Below are positions 1 through 6,168 of a stretch of DNA of 8,796 bases, one piece after another. Where the stretch lies: assembly GCA_027623815.1 (NCBI GenBank), contig JAQBUV010000088.1:1-8796 (forward strand), read 5' to 3'. Source of the stretch: Casp-Chloro-G3 sp002816715 (GTDB taxonomy: Bacteria; Chloroflexota; Dehalococcoidia; Lucifugimonadales; UBA3495). Positions within the stretch are counted from its first letter, which is position 1. Each line of letters begins with the position of its first letter. The notes under the pieces were generated by a model. The model had not been told where the DNA came from. It made no database searches and saw nothing but the letters and a program-made list of their open reading frames with translations. The position numbers and the translations under genes are program-made.

Positions 1-10
1 GCGTCATGTT

Positions 11-54
11 CCTGCTCCTATATTTCCCTATATTTCCCTCATTCTAGGAGCGGG
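11..54. repeat. Imperfect hairpin with a duplicated 10-mer in its loop
   Basis: CCTGCTCCTA (11-20) can pair with TAGGAGCGGG (45-54); the core GCTCCTA/TAGGAGC is perfect and the outer pairs include one T-G wobble. The 24-base interval holds most of a perfect tandem duplication of TATATTTCCC (19-28 and 29-38). It lies just downstream of the stop codon of the proline-rich gene on the minus strand, so it could be an mRNA 3' end structure. There is no T-tract after it in the minus direction, so a standard intrinsic terminator is not supported. The element is close to the window edge and its wider context is unseen. Confidence 0.4.
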
Positions 55-62
55 ACTCTATC

Positions 63-740
63 TTAACCACCTGTCCGATTTTTGGGGTCCACCTCAGTGG
101 CATCAAAGTCCAAATAGACTTGTACCGCGTCTACCGGTTTGCCGGTCCCGGCGTTTACGATCACCGTCAAGTTGAATTGTTGCCCAATCGCGACTTTTGA
201 CAAATTACTGGCAAGGCCAATATTCACTGTACTCGAGGGCGGGAGAGCAGTGGGAGCAGGCGTCACTGTCGGAATCGGTGAAGGCACTGGAATTGGCGGC
301 AGAACTACTGGCGGCGTGATCGGCGGGACGACGGGCGGAACCAGTGGCAGTCTGGTTGGCAAGGGCGTCAAAGGTGGCTGGGTGGCTGGACTAGGGGTGG
401 TCAATGGCCCGGCTGTTGGGGCAAGCAATGGTATCGCCGCAACGATAGTGGCAGGTACCTCAGTGATGTCGTGGGTGGCAGACAACTGGGAGCCAACGGG
501 CGAAGGTGGACTTAGCGGCCCGGTTTGGGGCTGACCGGGGGGCGCGGCCTCAGAAAGCGAGCCTCCCTGAACTCGGTCAAGCTGGGCTTCAGAGGCCGGC
601 AACCTCTGTCCCAACTGATCGACCGGTTGCGACTGAGCTTGAGGATTACTGGCGAGGGTGCCAAGCCAAGCGACTAAGACCCCTGCCAGTATTATTACCA
701 GGGCAGTCCCTAAGATAACTTTGGAGCGAGTGGTGAACAA
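63..740 (-). CDS. Membrane-anchored proline-rich protein with truncated cohesin-like C-terminus
   Basis: A 225-residue protein of unknown function. Residues 8-30 form one hydrophobic segment after a short basic N-terminus (RSK), reading as an uncleaved signal anchor or signal peptide. Residues 31-110 are low-complexity and rich in Q, P, S and A. Residues 111-170 are a proline/threonine linker dominated by PP, TP and VP pairs, typical of extended spacers outside the membrane. Residues 171-215 (TVNIGLAS.., FNLTVIVNAG, PVDAVQVYLDFDA) resemble the first strands of a cohesin-type beta-sandwich, a fold of about 140 residues, but the protein ends with a TAA at 63-65 only ten residues after the 'YLDFD' strand. 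The start is TTG at 738-740; no ATG, GTG or TTG occurs in the open frame upstream to 842, and the Shine-Dalgarno match is weak (CGGAT). It follows hisS by 41 bases and may be cotranscribed with it. The membrane anchor and linker are seen directly; the cohesin assignment is by eye. Confidence 0.7.
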   Translation of the reverse strand: MFTTRSKVILGTALVIILAGVLVAWLGTLASNPQAQSQPVDQLGQRLPASEAQLDRVQGGSLSEAAPPGQPQTGPLSPPSPVGSQLSATHDITEVPATIVAAIPLLAPTAGPLTTPSPATQPPLTPLPTRLPLVPPVVPPITPPVVLPPIPVPSPIPTVTPAPTALPPSSTVNIGLASNLSKVAIGQQFNLTVIVNAGTGKPVDAVQVYLDFDATEVDPKNRTGG

Positions 741-781
741 AATAATCCGTAGGCTAACCGAATCCGAGACCGTGCCAGAGG

Positions 782-2044
782 TTAGCTGCCAGAACTCGCG
801 TTCAAGCCATCTAGAAACTCTCTCATTGGCTTGGCCTCCTGACTAGAGTCGGCCATGTTGCGCACTACGACTTCGCCGCGCAAGATCTCATCATCGCCCA
901 GAACCACCGCGTAGGGAATACCCAGGGCGTTGGCCTGTCGCATCTGGCCCCGCACGGCCCTCGACCCGTTCCCTAATATGGCTCCCACGCCAGCTCGCCG
1001 AATCTTGGCTGCCAATTCCAGCGCGGCGGGCCGGGCCGCCTCACCGACGTTTATCACCATGTATTTAGGCTTTGGCTCATCGGGAACCTCTATCTCGGAG
1101 CGTTTCAAGTTCAGCGTCAACCGCTCGATCCCCGACCCGAAACCGATGCCCGGAGTATGCTTGCCGTCTAGCTGCTCAATCAATCGGTCGTAGCGTCCGC
1201 CGCCACAGATGGTGGACTGGCCGCCTACATCGCCGGGCTGAATCTCGAATACCGTCCTGGTGTAGTAGTCCAGTCCTCGAACCAATCTGTGGTCTACCCG
1301 AAAGGGCATGGACATTGCGCCCAGGTAGGACAGAAACTTGTCCCAGTGCTGCTGACAATCAGTGCACAGGTGGTCTACCGAGCGAGGAGCATCTTCACCC
1401 AAGGCCCGACAGGTCTGCACCTTGCAGTCCAACAGCCGTAGAGGGTTGCGTTCCAGCCGGTTGCGACAGTCTTGGCAAAGCTCATCGTAGTGATTGGTGT
1501 AGTAGGCCTTGAGCCCGGCGACGTACTGGGGGCGGCACTCGCCATCGCCGACGCTGTTGACCAACAGGTTGATGTCGGTCAGTCCCAATGAGTTCATCAA
1601 CTGCCAGGCCAACTCGACAACTTCGGCATCGACGGAAGGGTCAGCATCACCGATGACTTCGATGCCAAATTGGTGGTGCTGGCGGAACCGCCCGGCTTGC
1701 GGACGCTCGTAGCGAAATACCGGACAGAAATAGTACATCCGCACTGGCTGGGGCAGATTATGCATGCCGTGTTCCAGATAAGCGCGGCAGACCGGAGCCG
1801 TACCTTCAGGGCGCAGGGTCACACTGTCGCCGCCCCGATCTTCGAAGGTGTACATCTCCTTTTCGACGATGTCGGTGCCTTCGCCCACAGAGCGGACGAA
1901 CAGCCCCGAGTCCTCAAACATGGGGCTATCAATTCGGCCATAGCCATAACGGCGGGCCAATTCAGTCGCCTTGGACTGGATGTACCTCCAGTATTTTTGC
2001 TCAGCCGGTAGCAGGTCGGTGGTGCCGCGAGGGGCTTGAAACAA
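782..2044 (-). CDS. hisS: Histidyl-tRNA synthetase
   Basis: Class II aminoacyl-tRNA synthetase that activates histidine with ATP and charges tRNA-His in the cytoplasm. The 420 residues match the usual bacterial length. The N-terminal FQAPRGTTDLLP (2-13) is the family signature. Motif 2 lies around 76-130, with LRPEGTAP (78-84 region), FRYERPQAGRFRQHHQFG (110-127) and the conserved arginine of FRYE. The histidine-specific motif LVRGLDYYTRTVFEI covers 254-268, GGGRYD is at 281-286, and motif 3 GIGFGSGIERL is at 299-309. A cysteine-bearing insertion (C190, C193, C207, C212, C227, C230) could hold a zinc-like site, as in some HisRS. Residues 325-400 form the anticodon-binding domain. The start is TTG at 2042-2044, supported by AGGAG at 2054-2058 with a 9-base spacer and by an in-frame stop at 2057-2059, so no longer start exists; the first internal Met (residue 42) would delete the conserved N-terminus. 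Confidence 0.97.
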   Translation of the reverse strand: MFQAPRGTTDLLPAEQKYWRYIQSKATELARRYGYGRIDSPMFEDSGLFVRSVGEGTDIVEKEMYTFEDRGGDSVTLRPEGTAPVCRAYLEHGMHNLPQPVRMYYFCPVFRYERPQAGRFRQHHQFGIEVIGDADPSVDAEVVELAWQLMNSLGLTDINLLVNSVGDGECRPQYVAGLKAYYTNHYDELCQDCRNRLERNPLRLLDCKVQTCRALGEDAPRSVDHLCTDCQQHWDKFLSYLGAMSMPFRVDHRLVRGLDYYTRTVFEIQPGDVGGQSTICGGGRYDRLIEQLDGKHTPGIGFGSGIERLTLNLKRSEIEVPDEPKPKYMVINVGEAARPAALELAAKIRRAGVGAILGNGSRAVRGQMRQANALGIPYAVVLGDDEILRGEVVVRNMADSSQEAKPMREFLDGLNASSGS

Positions 2045-2053
2045 AGTGTCGGT

Positions 2054-2058
2054 CTCCT
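2054..2058 (-). promoter_or_regulatory. Shine-Dalgarno site fixing the TTG start of hisS
   Basis: CTCCT on the plus strand reads AGGAG on the minus strand, 9 bases upstream of the TTG at 2042-2044. Together with the in-frame stop codon at 2057-2059 it makes the TTG the only credible initiation codon for hisS. Confidence 0.75.
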
Positions 2059-2140
2059 AGCTTAGTGCAGTGTTTGGTTCAGGGTAAATCGATTTCTATA
2101 AGTGATTATCTCAGAACTTCGCACTTTAGGGATATTATCC

Positions 2141-2256
2141 TTCAACAAGCTCAGAGTGAGCGGGTCTAGGCTAGGCCCCCGCTCGTGCTGGGCTCTTAGG
2201 CAAGCTCAAGATGAGCGGGCCTGGGCGACTCCGCCGCTCGGTGTGAGCCTGCCGAA
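2141..2256. repeat. REP-like palindromic repeat, two tandem hairpins
   Basis: Four related copies of a 22-23-base unit alternate in orientation. Copy 1, 2141-2163: TTCAACAAGCTCAGAG then TGAGCGG. Copy 2, inverted, 2179-2200: CCGCTCGTGCTGGGCTC then TTAGG. Copy 3, 2196-2218: TTAGGCAAGCTCAAGATGAG then CGG. Copy 4, inverted, 2234-2256: CCGCTCGGTGTGAGCCTG then CCGAA. Copies 1+2 and 3+4 can each fold into an imperfect hairpin with its apex at the GAGCGG ends. Similar sequences with the core GACAAGCTCAGG..GAGCGG are dispersed in many bacterial genomes and are often mistranslated as LRQAQDER, which this copy gives on the plus strand. The element starts ten bases after the CoA-transferase stop codon on the minus strand, where it could protect or end that mRNA, and it lies upstream of hisS. 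Confidence 0.75.
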
Positions 2257-2266
2257 CCACTTGTCT

Positions 2267-3502
2267 CTAAATCTTTCCGGCGGCCTTAAGCTCCGCAAAT
2301 TCATCGCGGCTCAAACCGCCAATGCTACAGAGCAGGTCTTCACTGTCCTGACTCAGCCTGGGCGGTTTTCGGGTTGGCGTATCTGGACAGGCCAGCAAAT
2401 GTATCGGCGTGTTGACGGTTCTGAAACTGCCGCCGAAGATATCTCCGCTGTCGATGAACATCTTTCTTTCGGCCAACTGCGGGCAGTTATCCAGATCGGC
2501 GGTATTCTGCACGATTCCCATTGAGAAACCACAATCCAGCAACTTCTGGTTGACTTCCTGCTTGGGTAACCCTTGCGACCATTCCTCAATGGCCGGAACC
2601 ACATTGCTGAAGTAGAACTCGCCGGTGACTCCCTGCCCCAAGTAGCGAGGGTCTTCAATCAGTTCATCCCGACCAATCAATTTCCATAAAGCCTGCCATT
2701 TATCGACGCCGCCGCTGCCCGCCAGCACCACGTACCCATCCTGGGCCTTCAAGGCCAGTTGCGCGGTGAACATATTCTCGCGGGCCCGGCTGGTCACCTG
2801 GCCGGTGGCCTGATATTGGGGCATGGAACTGGTGGTGTGGGCCACCATGCAGTCGTACATTGCCATATCAACGTGCTGGCCCCTGCCGGTCTTGTGGCGA
2901 GTTTCCAGCGCCATCATCACGCCCAGCGCAGTCCAGACTCCGGGCACCGAATCTCCGATATTGTCACCGACCATCTGCGGCGGGCCATCGGCAGCGCCGG
3001 TAATTTCCATCCACCCGCCCATACCCTGGACACAGGGGTTATTGGCTGGCCAGTCGGAATAGGGGCCGCGCAGTCCCTCACCATCGCCGTAGCCGGTAAT
3101 GCTGGCGTAAATCAGGGCCGGATTGATCTTCTGAAGACGATCATACCCTAGCCCCAATCGGCGTAAAGCACCCGGCCCCCAGTTGTCCAGCAACACGTCC
3201 GACACCTTTATCATTTCTTCGAAAGCCTGCTTACACCGAGGGTCTCTCACGTCGAGAGTGAGGCTTTTTTTGTTCCGGTTGACTCCCAAGAAACGCGCGC
3301 TGACCTTCTCACCATCCGGGCCTTCGATGAAGGGATTGTTGTGTCTGGCGCGATCACCAGCGCCGGGGCGTTCAATTTTGATTACTTCGGCTCCCATATC
3401 GGCCAGGATCATGGCGCAGAATGGGCCAGCTACGATGTGGGTCGCGTCGAGGACTCTAATGCCTTCCAGAGGAAGGGGCAGTTTTTCGCCGTTGGTGGTC
3501 AT
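2267..3502 (-). CDS. CaiB/BaiF family class III CoA-transferase
   Basis: Cytoplasmic enzyme expected to move coenzyme A between organic acids through an aspartyl-CoA-type intermediate, as in formyl-CoA:oxalate and carnitine CoA-transferases; the substrate cannot be told from sequence. The 411-residue length is typical. The N-terminal GIRVLDATHIVAGPFCAMIL (14-33) and MGAEVIKIERPGAGD (36-50) are the canonical first Rossmann-like segment. NRNKKSLTLDVRDP (75-88), DVLLDNWGPGALRRLGLGY (102-120) and ASITGYGDGEGLRGPY (133-148) follow. The segment VGDNIGDSVPGV (178-189) lines up with the catalytic aspartate loop, making D184 the likely nucleophile, followed by ALETRHKTGRGQHVDMAMYD (198-217). The ATG at 3500-3502 is preceded by GGGAGG with a 4-base gap; the stop is TAG at 2267-2269. 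It appears monocistronic, flanked by the REP-like element and a divergent tRNA gene. Confidence 0.93.
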   Translation of the reverse strand: MTTNGEKLPLPLEGIRVLDATHIVAGPFCAMILADMGAEVIKIERPGAGDRARHNNPFIEGPDGEKVSARFLGVNRNKKSLTLDVRDPRCKQAFEEMIKVSDVLLDNWGPGALRRLGLGYDRLQKINPALIYASITGYGDGEGLRGPYSDWPANNPCVQGMGGWMEITGAADGPPQMVGDNIGDSVPGVWTALGVMMALETRHKTGRGQHVDMAMYDCMVAHTTSSMPQYQATGQVTSRARENMFTAQLALKAQDGYVVLAGSGGVDKWQALWKLIGRDELIEDPRYLGQGVTGEFYFSNVVPAIEEWSQGLPKQEVNQKLLDCGFSMGIVQNTADLDNCPQLAERKMFIDSGDIFGGSFRTVNTPIHLLACPDTPTRKPPRLSQDSEDLLCSIGGLSRDEFAELKAAGKI

Positions 3503-3542
3503 AGTACCTCCCAGATACCAAGGGGCAGGAAATGTCGTTCTT

Positions 3543-3571
3543 AATATAAAGCAGATTCACCAAGCTGAAAA
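3543..3571 (-). promoter_or_regulatory. Possible sigma-70-like promoter of the CoA-transferase gene
   Basis: On the minus strand TTTTCA (3566-3571, 4 of 6 matches to TTGACA) is separated by 17 bases from TATATT (3543-3548, 5 of 6 matches to TATAAT). It sits about 40 bases upstream of the start codon in the gap between two divergent genes, where a promoter is expected. The -35 match is weak and no independent evidence is available. Confidence 0.35.
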
Positions 3572-3632
3572 CCCATCATGTTATTGTTGCCGGTATTTGA
3601 GCGGGCTAATGGCCTAACAAGCTGTTCCCAGA

Positions 3633-3661
3633 TTGACACTGCCATGCTATAATCTTACTCT
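3633..3661 (+). promoter_or_regulatory. Promoter region of the tRNA-Asp gene
   Basis: A perfect TATAAT (3648-3653) with an upstream TGC (3645-3647) forms an extended -10 element, placing transcription start near 3660, about 29 bases before the mature tRNA. A perfect TTGACA lies at 3633-3638, only 9 bases before TATAAT, too close for a normal -35/-10 pair. At the normal 17-base spacing TTGACA would pair with TACTCT (3656-3661), a poor -10. The extended -10 reading is preferred. Confidence 0.6.
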
Positions 3662-3688
3662 CACAAGGCATTACAGATACTCCACTAA

Positions 3689-3764
3689 GGCCCGGTGGTG
3701 TAGCGGCTAACATACTGCCCTGTCAAGGCAGAGATCACGGGTTCAAATCCCGTCCGGGTCGCCA
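3689..3764 (+). tRNA. tRNA-Asp (anticodon GTC)
   Basis: A complete 76-base cloverleaf with encoded CCA. The acceptor stem is GGCCCGG (3689-3695) against CCGGGTC (3754-3760), with a G2-U71 wobble. The D arm is GTGT/ACAT around AGCGGCTA. The anticodon stem is CTGCC/GGCAG with loop CTGTCAA; anticodon GTC is at 3722-3724. The T arm is ACGGG/CCCGT with loop TTCAAAT. The discriminator base is G73 (3761), followed by CCA (3762-3764). The anticodon and G73 agree with aspartate identity. It is the only plus-strand gene in the window and appears to have its own promoter. Confidence 0.97.
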
Positions 3765-3779
3765 TTTTTCTAGTTCCAA

Positions 3780-3819
3780 TCCCGATTCTACTAGCCCATA
3801 GCTCATCGGGACTACTTTT
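3780..3819 (+). terminator. Weak hairpin downstream of tRNA-Asp
   Basis: TCCCGAT (3780-3786) pairs with ATCGGGA (3805-3811) across an 18-base loop, followed a few bases later by TTTT (3816-3819). The loop is long and the T-run short, so this is a poor intrinsic terminator. A separate TTTTT run directly follows the tRNA CCA end at 3765-3769. Nothing else recognisable is present between the tRNA and the reductase gene. Confidence 0.25.
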
Positions 3820-3887
3820 AAATAGTTGTTCTTCCCATTGACGGCCACTTAGTTACTTCAGACTGAGGCGTTCGCCCAATCGCCAGC

Positions 3888-4871
3888 CTAAATGCGGCCA
3901 AAATCAGTGTTGTAAAGTTGGTCTAGTTTTTGCATAGTGCCATCGGCTAGGGGGCCCCTATCGTCTGCCGCCACCGCCTCGTCTATGTGCTCCAACTGTC
4001 CAAATCCAACCAGCACCCCCGACACTCCGGGGTTCATCAGGCCAAACCGGATTGCCGCTTGCACCATTGTGCCCGATTCGTTTTGTTCAATGATTTGCTT
4101 GACCTGAGCCATGCGGGCCAGGTCGTCTGCCCCGGCAGACCCCGGCGATAGTACACGGCCGGAGGGTTCCGCCCCGGCGACGGCTCCAGCGGCCAGAATC
4201 CGGATGCAGTGAACCCCCACACCATGCTGCCGGGCCAGGCCGATCAAGTTCCGGTAATCGTGGGCGGAGAACCCCGTCGGAACAGACCGACCGGCGCTGG
4301 GATTGAGCAAGTTGTAGTAGGCCTGCACTGCTTGAAAATGACCGCTGGTAATCATCTGGTGCAGACATTCGGTATCACCAAAGCCGGTGAATCCAAAGAA
4401 GCGGGACAGCCCTTGTTCCTTCAGTCGTCGGAAACCTTCCACCACTCCGTTGGGGCCGAGCACATCATCGATGGAGATGGATTCCCGAAATGCTCCTCTT
4501 CCCTTGGTTACGGTGGAATGCAGGTAGAGGACATCGACACTGTCCATCTGGAGTCGTTGCAGACTGGCCTGTACTGACCGCTGAATCTCGCCAGGAATGT
4601 CGCCAACGTGTTCCAGGTCAATACGCGCCTTGGTGGAGATAGTGGGTTTGGCGCCCAGTTCCTTGAGTATCCAACCCAGGTTCTCCTCCGATTCTCCATC
4701 GCCGTATTGTGCGGCGGTGTCGATCCAGTTTATTCCGAAGTCCAGAGCGCGGCGCACCGCATCCAGGCGGACCTGTCGTTCAGGACGGAACACGATGCCG
4801 CCCTGCCCCCCAGCGCCAAAAACAATGTCTGATATCTTCAGGCCGGTGTTGCCAAAGTCCCGGTATTTCAT
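3888..4871 (-). CDS. Aldo/keto reductase
   Basis: NAD(P)H-dependent oxidoreductase of the AKR superfamily, a single-domain (beta/alpha)8 barrel of 327 residues, normal in length. It probably reduces an aldehyde or ketone, or oxidises the matching alcohol, in the cytoplasm. The N-terminal YRDFGNTGLKISDIVFG (3-19) is the family opening. The full catalytic tetrad is visible: D51 and Y56 in NWIDTAAQYGDGESEENLG, K81 in TISTKAR, and H118 in VDVLYLHS. FFGFTGFGD (158-166) and VQAYYNLLNPS (182-192) match inner barrel strands, and GVSGVLVGFGQLEHIDEAV (282-300) matches the cofactor phosphate-binding segment. Start ATG at 4869-4871 with GGAG 8 bases upstream; stop TAG at 3888-3890. It follows DUF1501 in the same direction after 129 bases that contain a strong palindrome, so cotranscription with the upstream cassette is uncertain. 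Confidence 0.93.
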   Translation of the reverse strand: MKYRDFGNTGLKISDIVFGAGGQGGIVFRPERQVRLDAVRRALDFGINWIDTAAQYGDGESEENLGWILKELGAKPTISTKARIDLEHVGDIPGEIQRSVQASLQRLQMDSVDVLYLHSTVTKGRGAFRESISIDDVLGPNGVVEGFRRLKEQGLSRFFGFTGFGDTECLHQMITSGHFQAVQAYYNLLNPSAGRSVPTGFSAHDYRNLIGLARQHGVGVHCIRILAAGAVAGAEPSGRVLSPGSAGADDLARMAQVKQIIEQNESGTMVQAAIRFGLMNPGVSGVLVGFGQLEHIDEAVAADDRGPLADGTMQKLDQLYNTDFGRI

Positions 4872-4946
4872 GGTGGGGTCTCCACGGATAGGATTTCTGT
4901 TAACGTAGGAGCCAATTTATTGGAAACAACATAGTCGGCTAAACAA

Positions 4947-4974
4947 GTAGGGGCACAGCATGCTGTGCCCCTAC
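4947..4974. repeat. Perfect 28-bp palindrome
   Basis: GTAGGGGCACAGCA (4947-4960) is followed at once by its exact reverse complement TGCTGTGCCCCTAC (4961-4974), giving 14-bp arms with no spacer. It lies 26 bases downstream of the DUF1501 stop codon on the minus strand. As RNA it would form a very stable hairpin. Neither flank has a proper U-tract (minus strand continues CTTGTTTAG; plus strand AATAGTCTAATTTT), so it may be an RNA-stabilising or factor-assisted terminator structure, a dispersed palindromic repeat, or a protein-binding site. Confidence 0.8.
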
Positions 4975-5000
4975 AATAGTCTAATTTTGTTGGGTCTTGG

Positions 5001-6128
5001 TTACACGAAATCTAGCTGCTCAAAGTTGCCGCCAACGACCGAATTGGCATCCAGACCCAACCACTTTTCTACCATGGTGCCGTAGACGCCCCGGTAGTCC
5101 ATGTTGAAGTGCAGGTCGCCTTCCAGCAAATCCTCAGCCTTCAGCGACGGGTACTCGCTGTACATGCCGCCCTTGACCGGATCGCCAATGGCCAGGGCCA
5201 GTCCGCCGGAGCCGTGGTCGGTGCCGGAGCCATTGTCCTTGACCCGACGGCCAAACTCGGTGAATACGAACATCAGCACGTTTTCTGATACGTTGTGTTC
5301 TTTCAAGTCGGCGTAGAAGTCGGTGACGGCTTGCGACAGTTCGGTCCACAGTTTGGGATGGGCCGGCCCCTGGTTGGCGTGGGTGTCGTAGCCGCCGTGC
5401 TGAGTGTAGAAGATGCGGGTGCCCAGGTCTGCGGTCAACACCTTGGCAATGCCCTCCAAGTTACGCCCGATGGGACTGTTGGCATACTCTACGCCGCTGC
5501 TGTACTTCTCCGGGGCGGTCTTCAGGATGTCGGCCCCTTTCAGAGCATCCAATCCGGTCTGGCCCAGGTACTCCATCACCGGCCCGCTGCCCATAGTGGG
5601 CGCGTACATCCGGGCAAAGACATCCAGGGCCTCGCTGCGCTCCGGCTCGCCGCTGATGCCGGTCAAGACACCGTAGGACTCCAGCACCGCCACCGAGGCC
5701 ACCGGCACTCCAGACAAGGCCAGCGAACGGGGGAGGCCGCGTCCGAAGTTGACGCCCGTTAGCACGTTCTCAGCCTTGGGGTCTAGGTCGCGGATCACCC
5801 GGCCCAGCCAGCCTTCAGTGCCGACCTTGTCTGGCTCGCAGGTGTGCCAAATGTCCATGGAGCGGAAGTGGGAACGGTTGGGATTGGGGTAGCCCACTCC
5901 GTTAATGATGGCCACTTTGCCCTGGTCGTACAGGTCTTTAATGGGCGCGGCCGCTGGGTTGAAACCGAAGTGGTCGTCAATAGGCAGCACCTGGTCTTGG
6001 GGGATACCAACATTGCTGCGGTTGTCGTAGTACAGCGGGTCGCCGTAGGGAATTAGCGTGTTCAGGTAGTCATTGCCGCCGGTGAGTTGGATGACTACCA
6101 GTATGGGGTCTTTCTTGGTTGAGGTCAT
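5001..6128 (-). CDS. DUF1501 family protein (alkaline-phosphatase-like fold), no signal peptide
   Basis: A 375-residue protein of the DUF1501 family, grouped with the alkaline phosphatase/sulfatase-like hydrolases; no reaction is established. The family opening is VVIQLTGGNDYLNTLIPYGD (11-30). NPNRSHFRSMDIWHT (82-96) is the conserved mid-region. The C-terminal half has the likely metal-site motifs TQHGGYDTHANQ (242-253), FTEFGRRVKDNGSGTDHGSG (289-308) and GGMYSEYP (320-327). Many DUF1501 proteins are longer and begin with a Tat-type leader; this one begins MTSTKKDP directly before the first core strand and has no hydrophobic leader. Start ATG at 6126-6128 has AGGAG 8 bases upstream; stop TAA at 5001-5003. 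It is the third gene of the cassette, 40 bases after the NHL gene. Family assignment is firm; catalytic function is inferred. Confidence 0.92.
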   Translation of the reverse strand: MTSTKKDPILVVIQLTGGNDYLNTLIPYGDPLYYDNRSNVGIPQDQVLPIDDHFGFNPAAAPIKDLYDQGKVAIINGVGYPNPNRSHFRSMDIWHTCEPDKVGTEGWLGRVIRDLDPKAENVLTGVNFGRGLPRSLALSGVPVASVAVLESYGVLTGISGEPERSEALDVFARMYAPTMGSGPVMEYLGQTGLDALKGADILKTAPEKYSSGVEYANSPIGRNLEGIAKVLTADLGTRIFYTQHGGYDTHANQGPAHPKLWTELSQAVTDFYADLKEHNVSENVLMFVFTEFGRRVKDNGSGTDHGSGGLALAIGDPVKGGMYSEYPSLKAEDLLEGDLHFNMDYRGVYGTMVEKWLGLDANSVVGGNFEQLDFV

Positions 6129-6168
6129 GCTATGTGCTCCTTTTACTCAGCTAGTCTTCTGAAACTCG

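Noticed and set aside
139..534. Plus-strand glycine-rich 131-residue open frame
   Set aside because: The glycine/valine repeats are the antisense image of the proline-rich linker on the minus strand, not an independent protein.
2045..2140. T-box or other riboswitch leader upstream of hisS
   Set aside because: Only about 96 bases separate hisS from the repeat, with no T-box core motif or terminator/antiterminator pair visible; no convincing -35/-10 pair was found either.
2102..2524. Plus-strand 140-residue open frame between hisS and the CoA-transferase
   Set aside because: It runs through the REP-like repeat (giving LRQAQDER) and then antisense to the CoA-transferase; no family resemblance and no ribosome site.
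3689..3764. tRNA-Asp as an integration (att) site for a mobile element
   Set aside because: No second copy of the tRNA 3' end and no integrase gene is present in the window; both flanks carry ordinary metabolic genes.
5295..5762. Plus-strand 155-residue open frame opposite DUF1501
   Set aside because: It lies wholly antisense to a gene with strong family motifs and has no recognisable domain; long antisense frames are common in GC-rich coding DNA.
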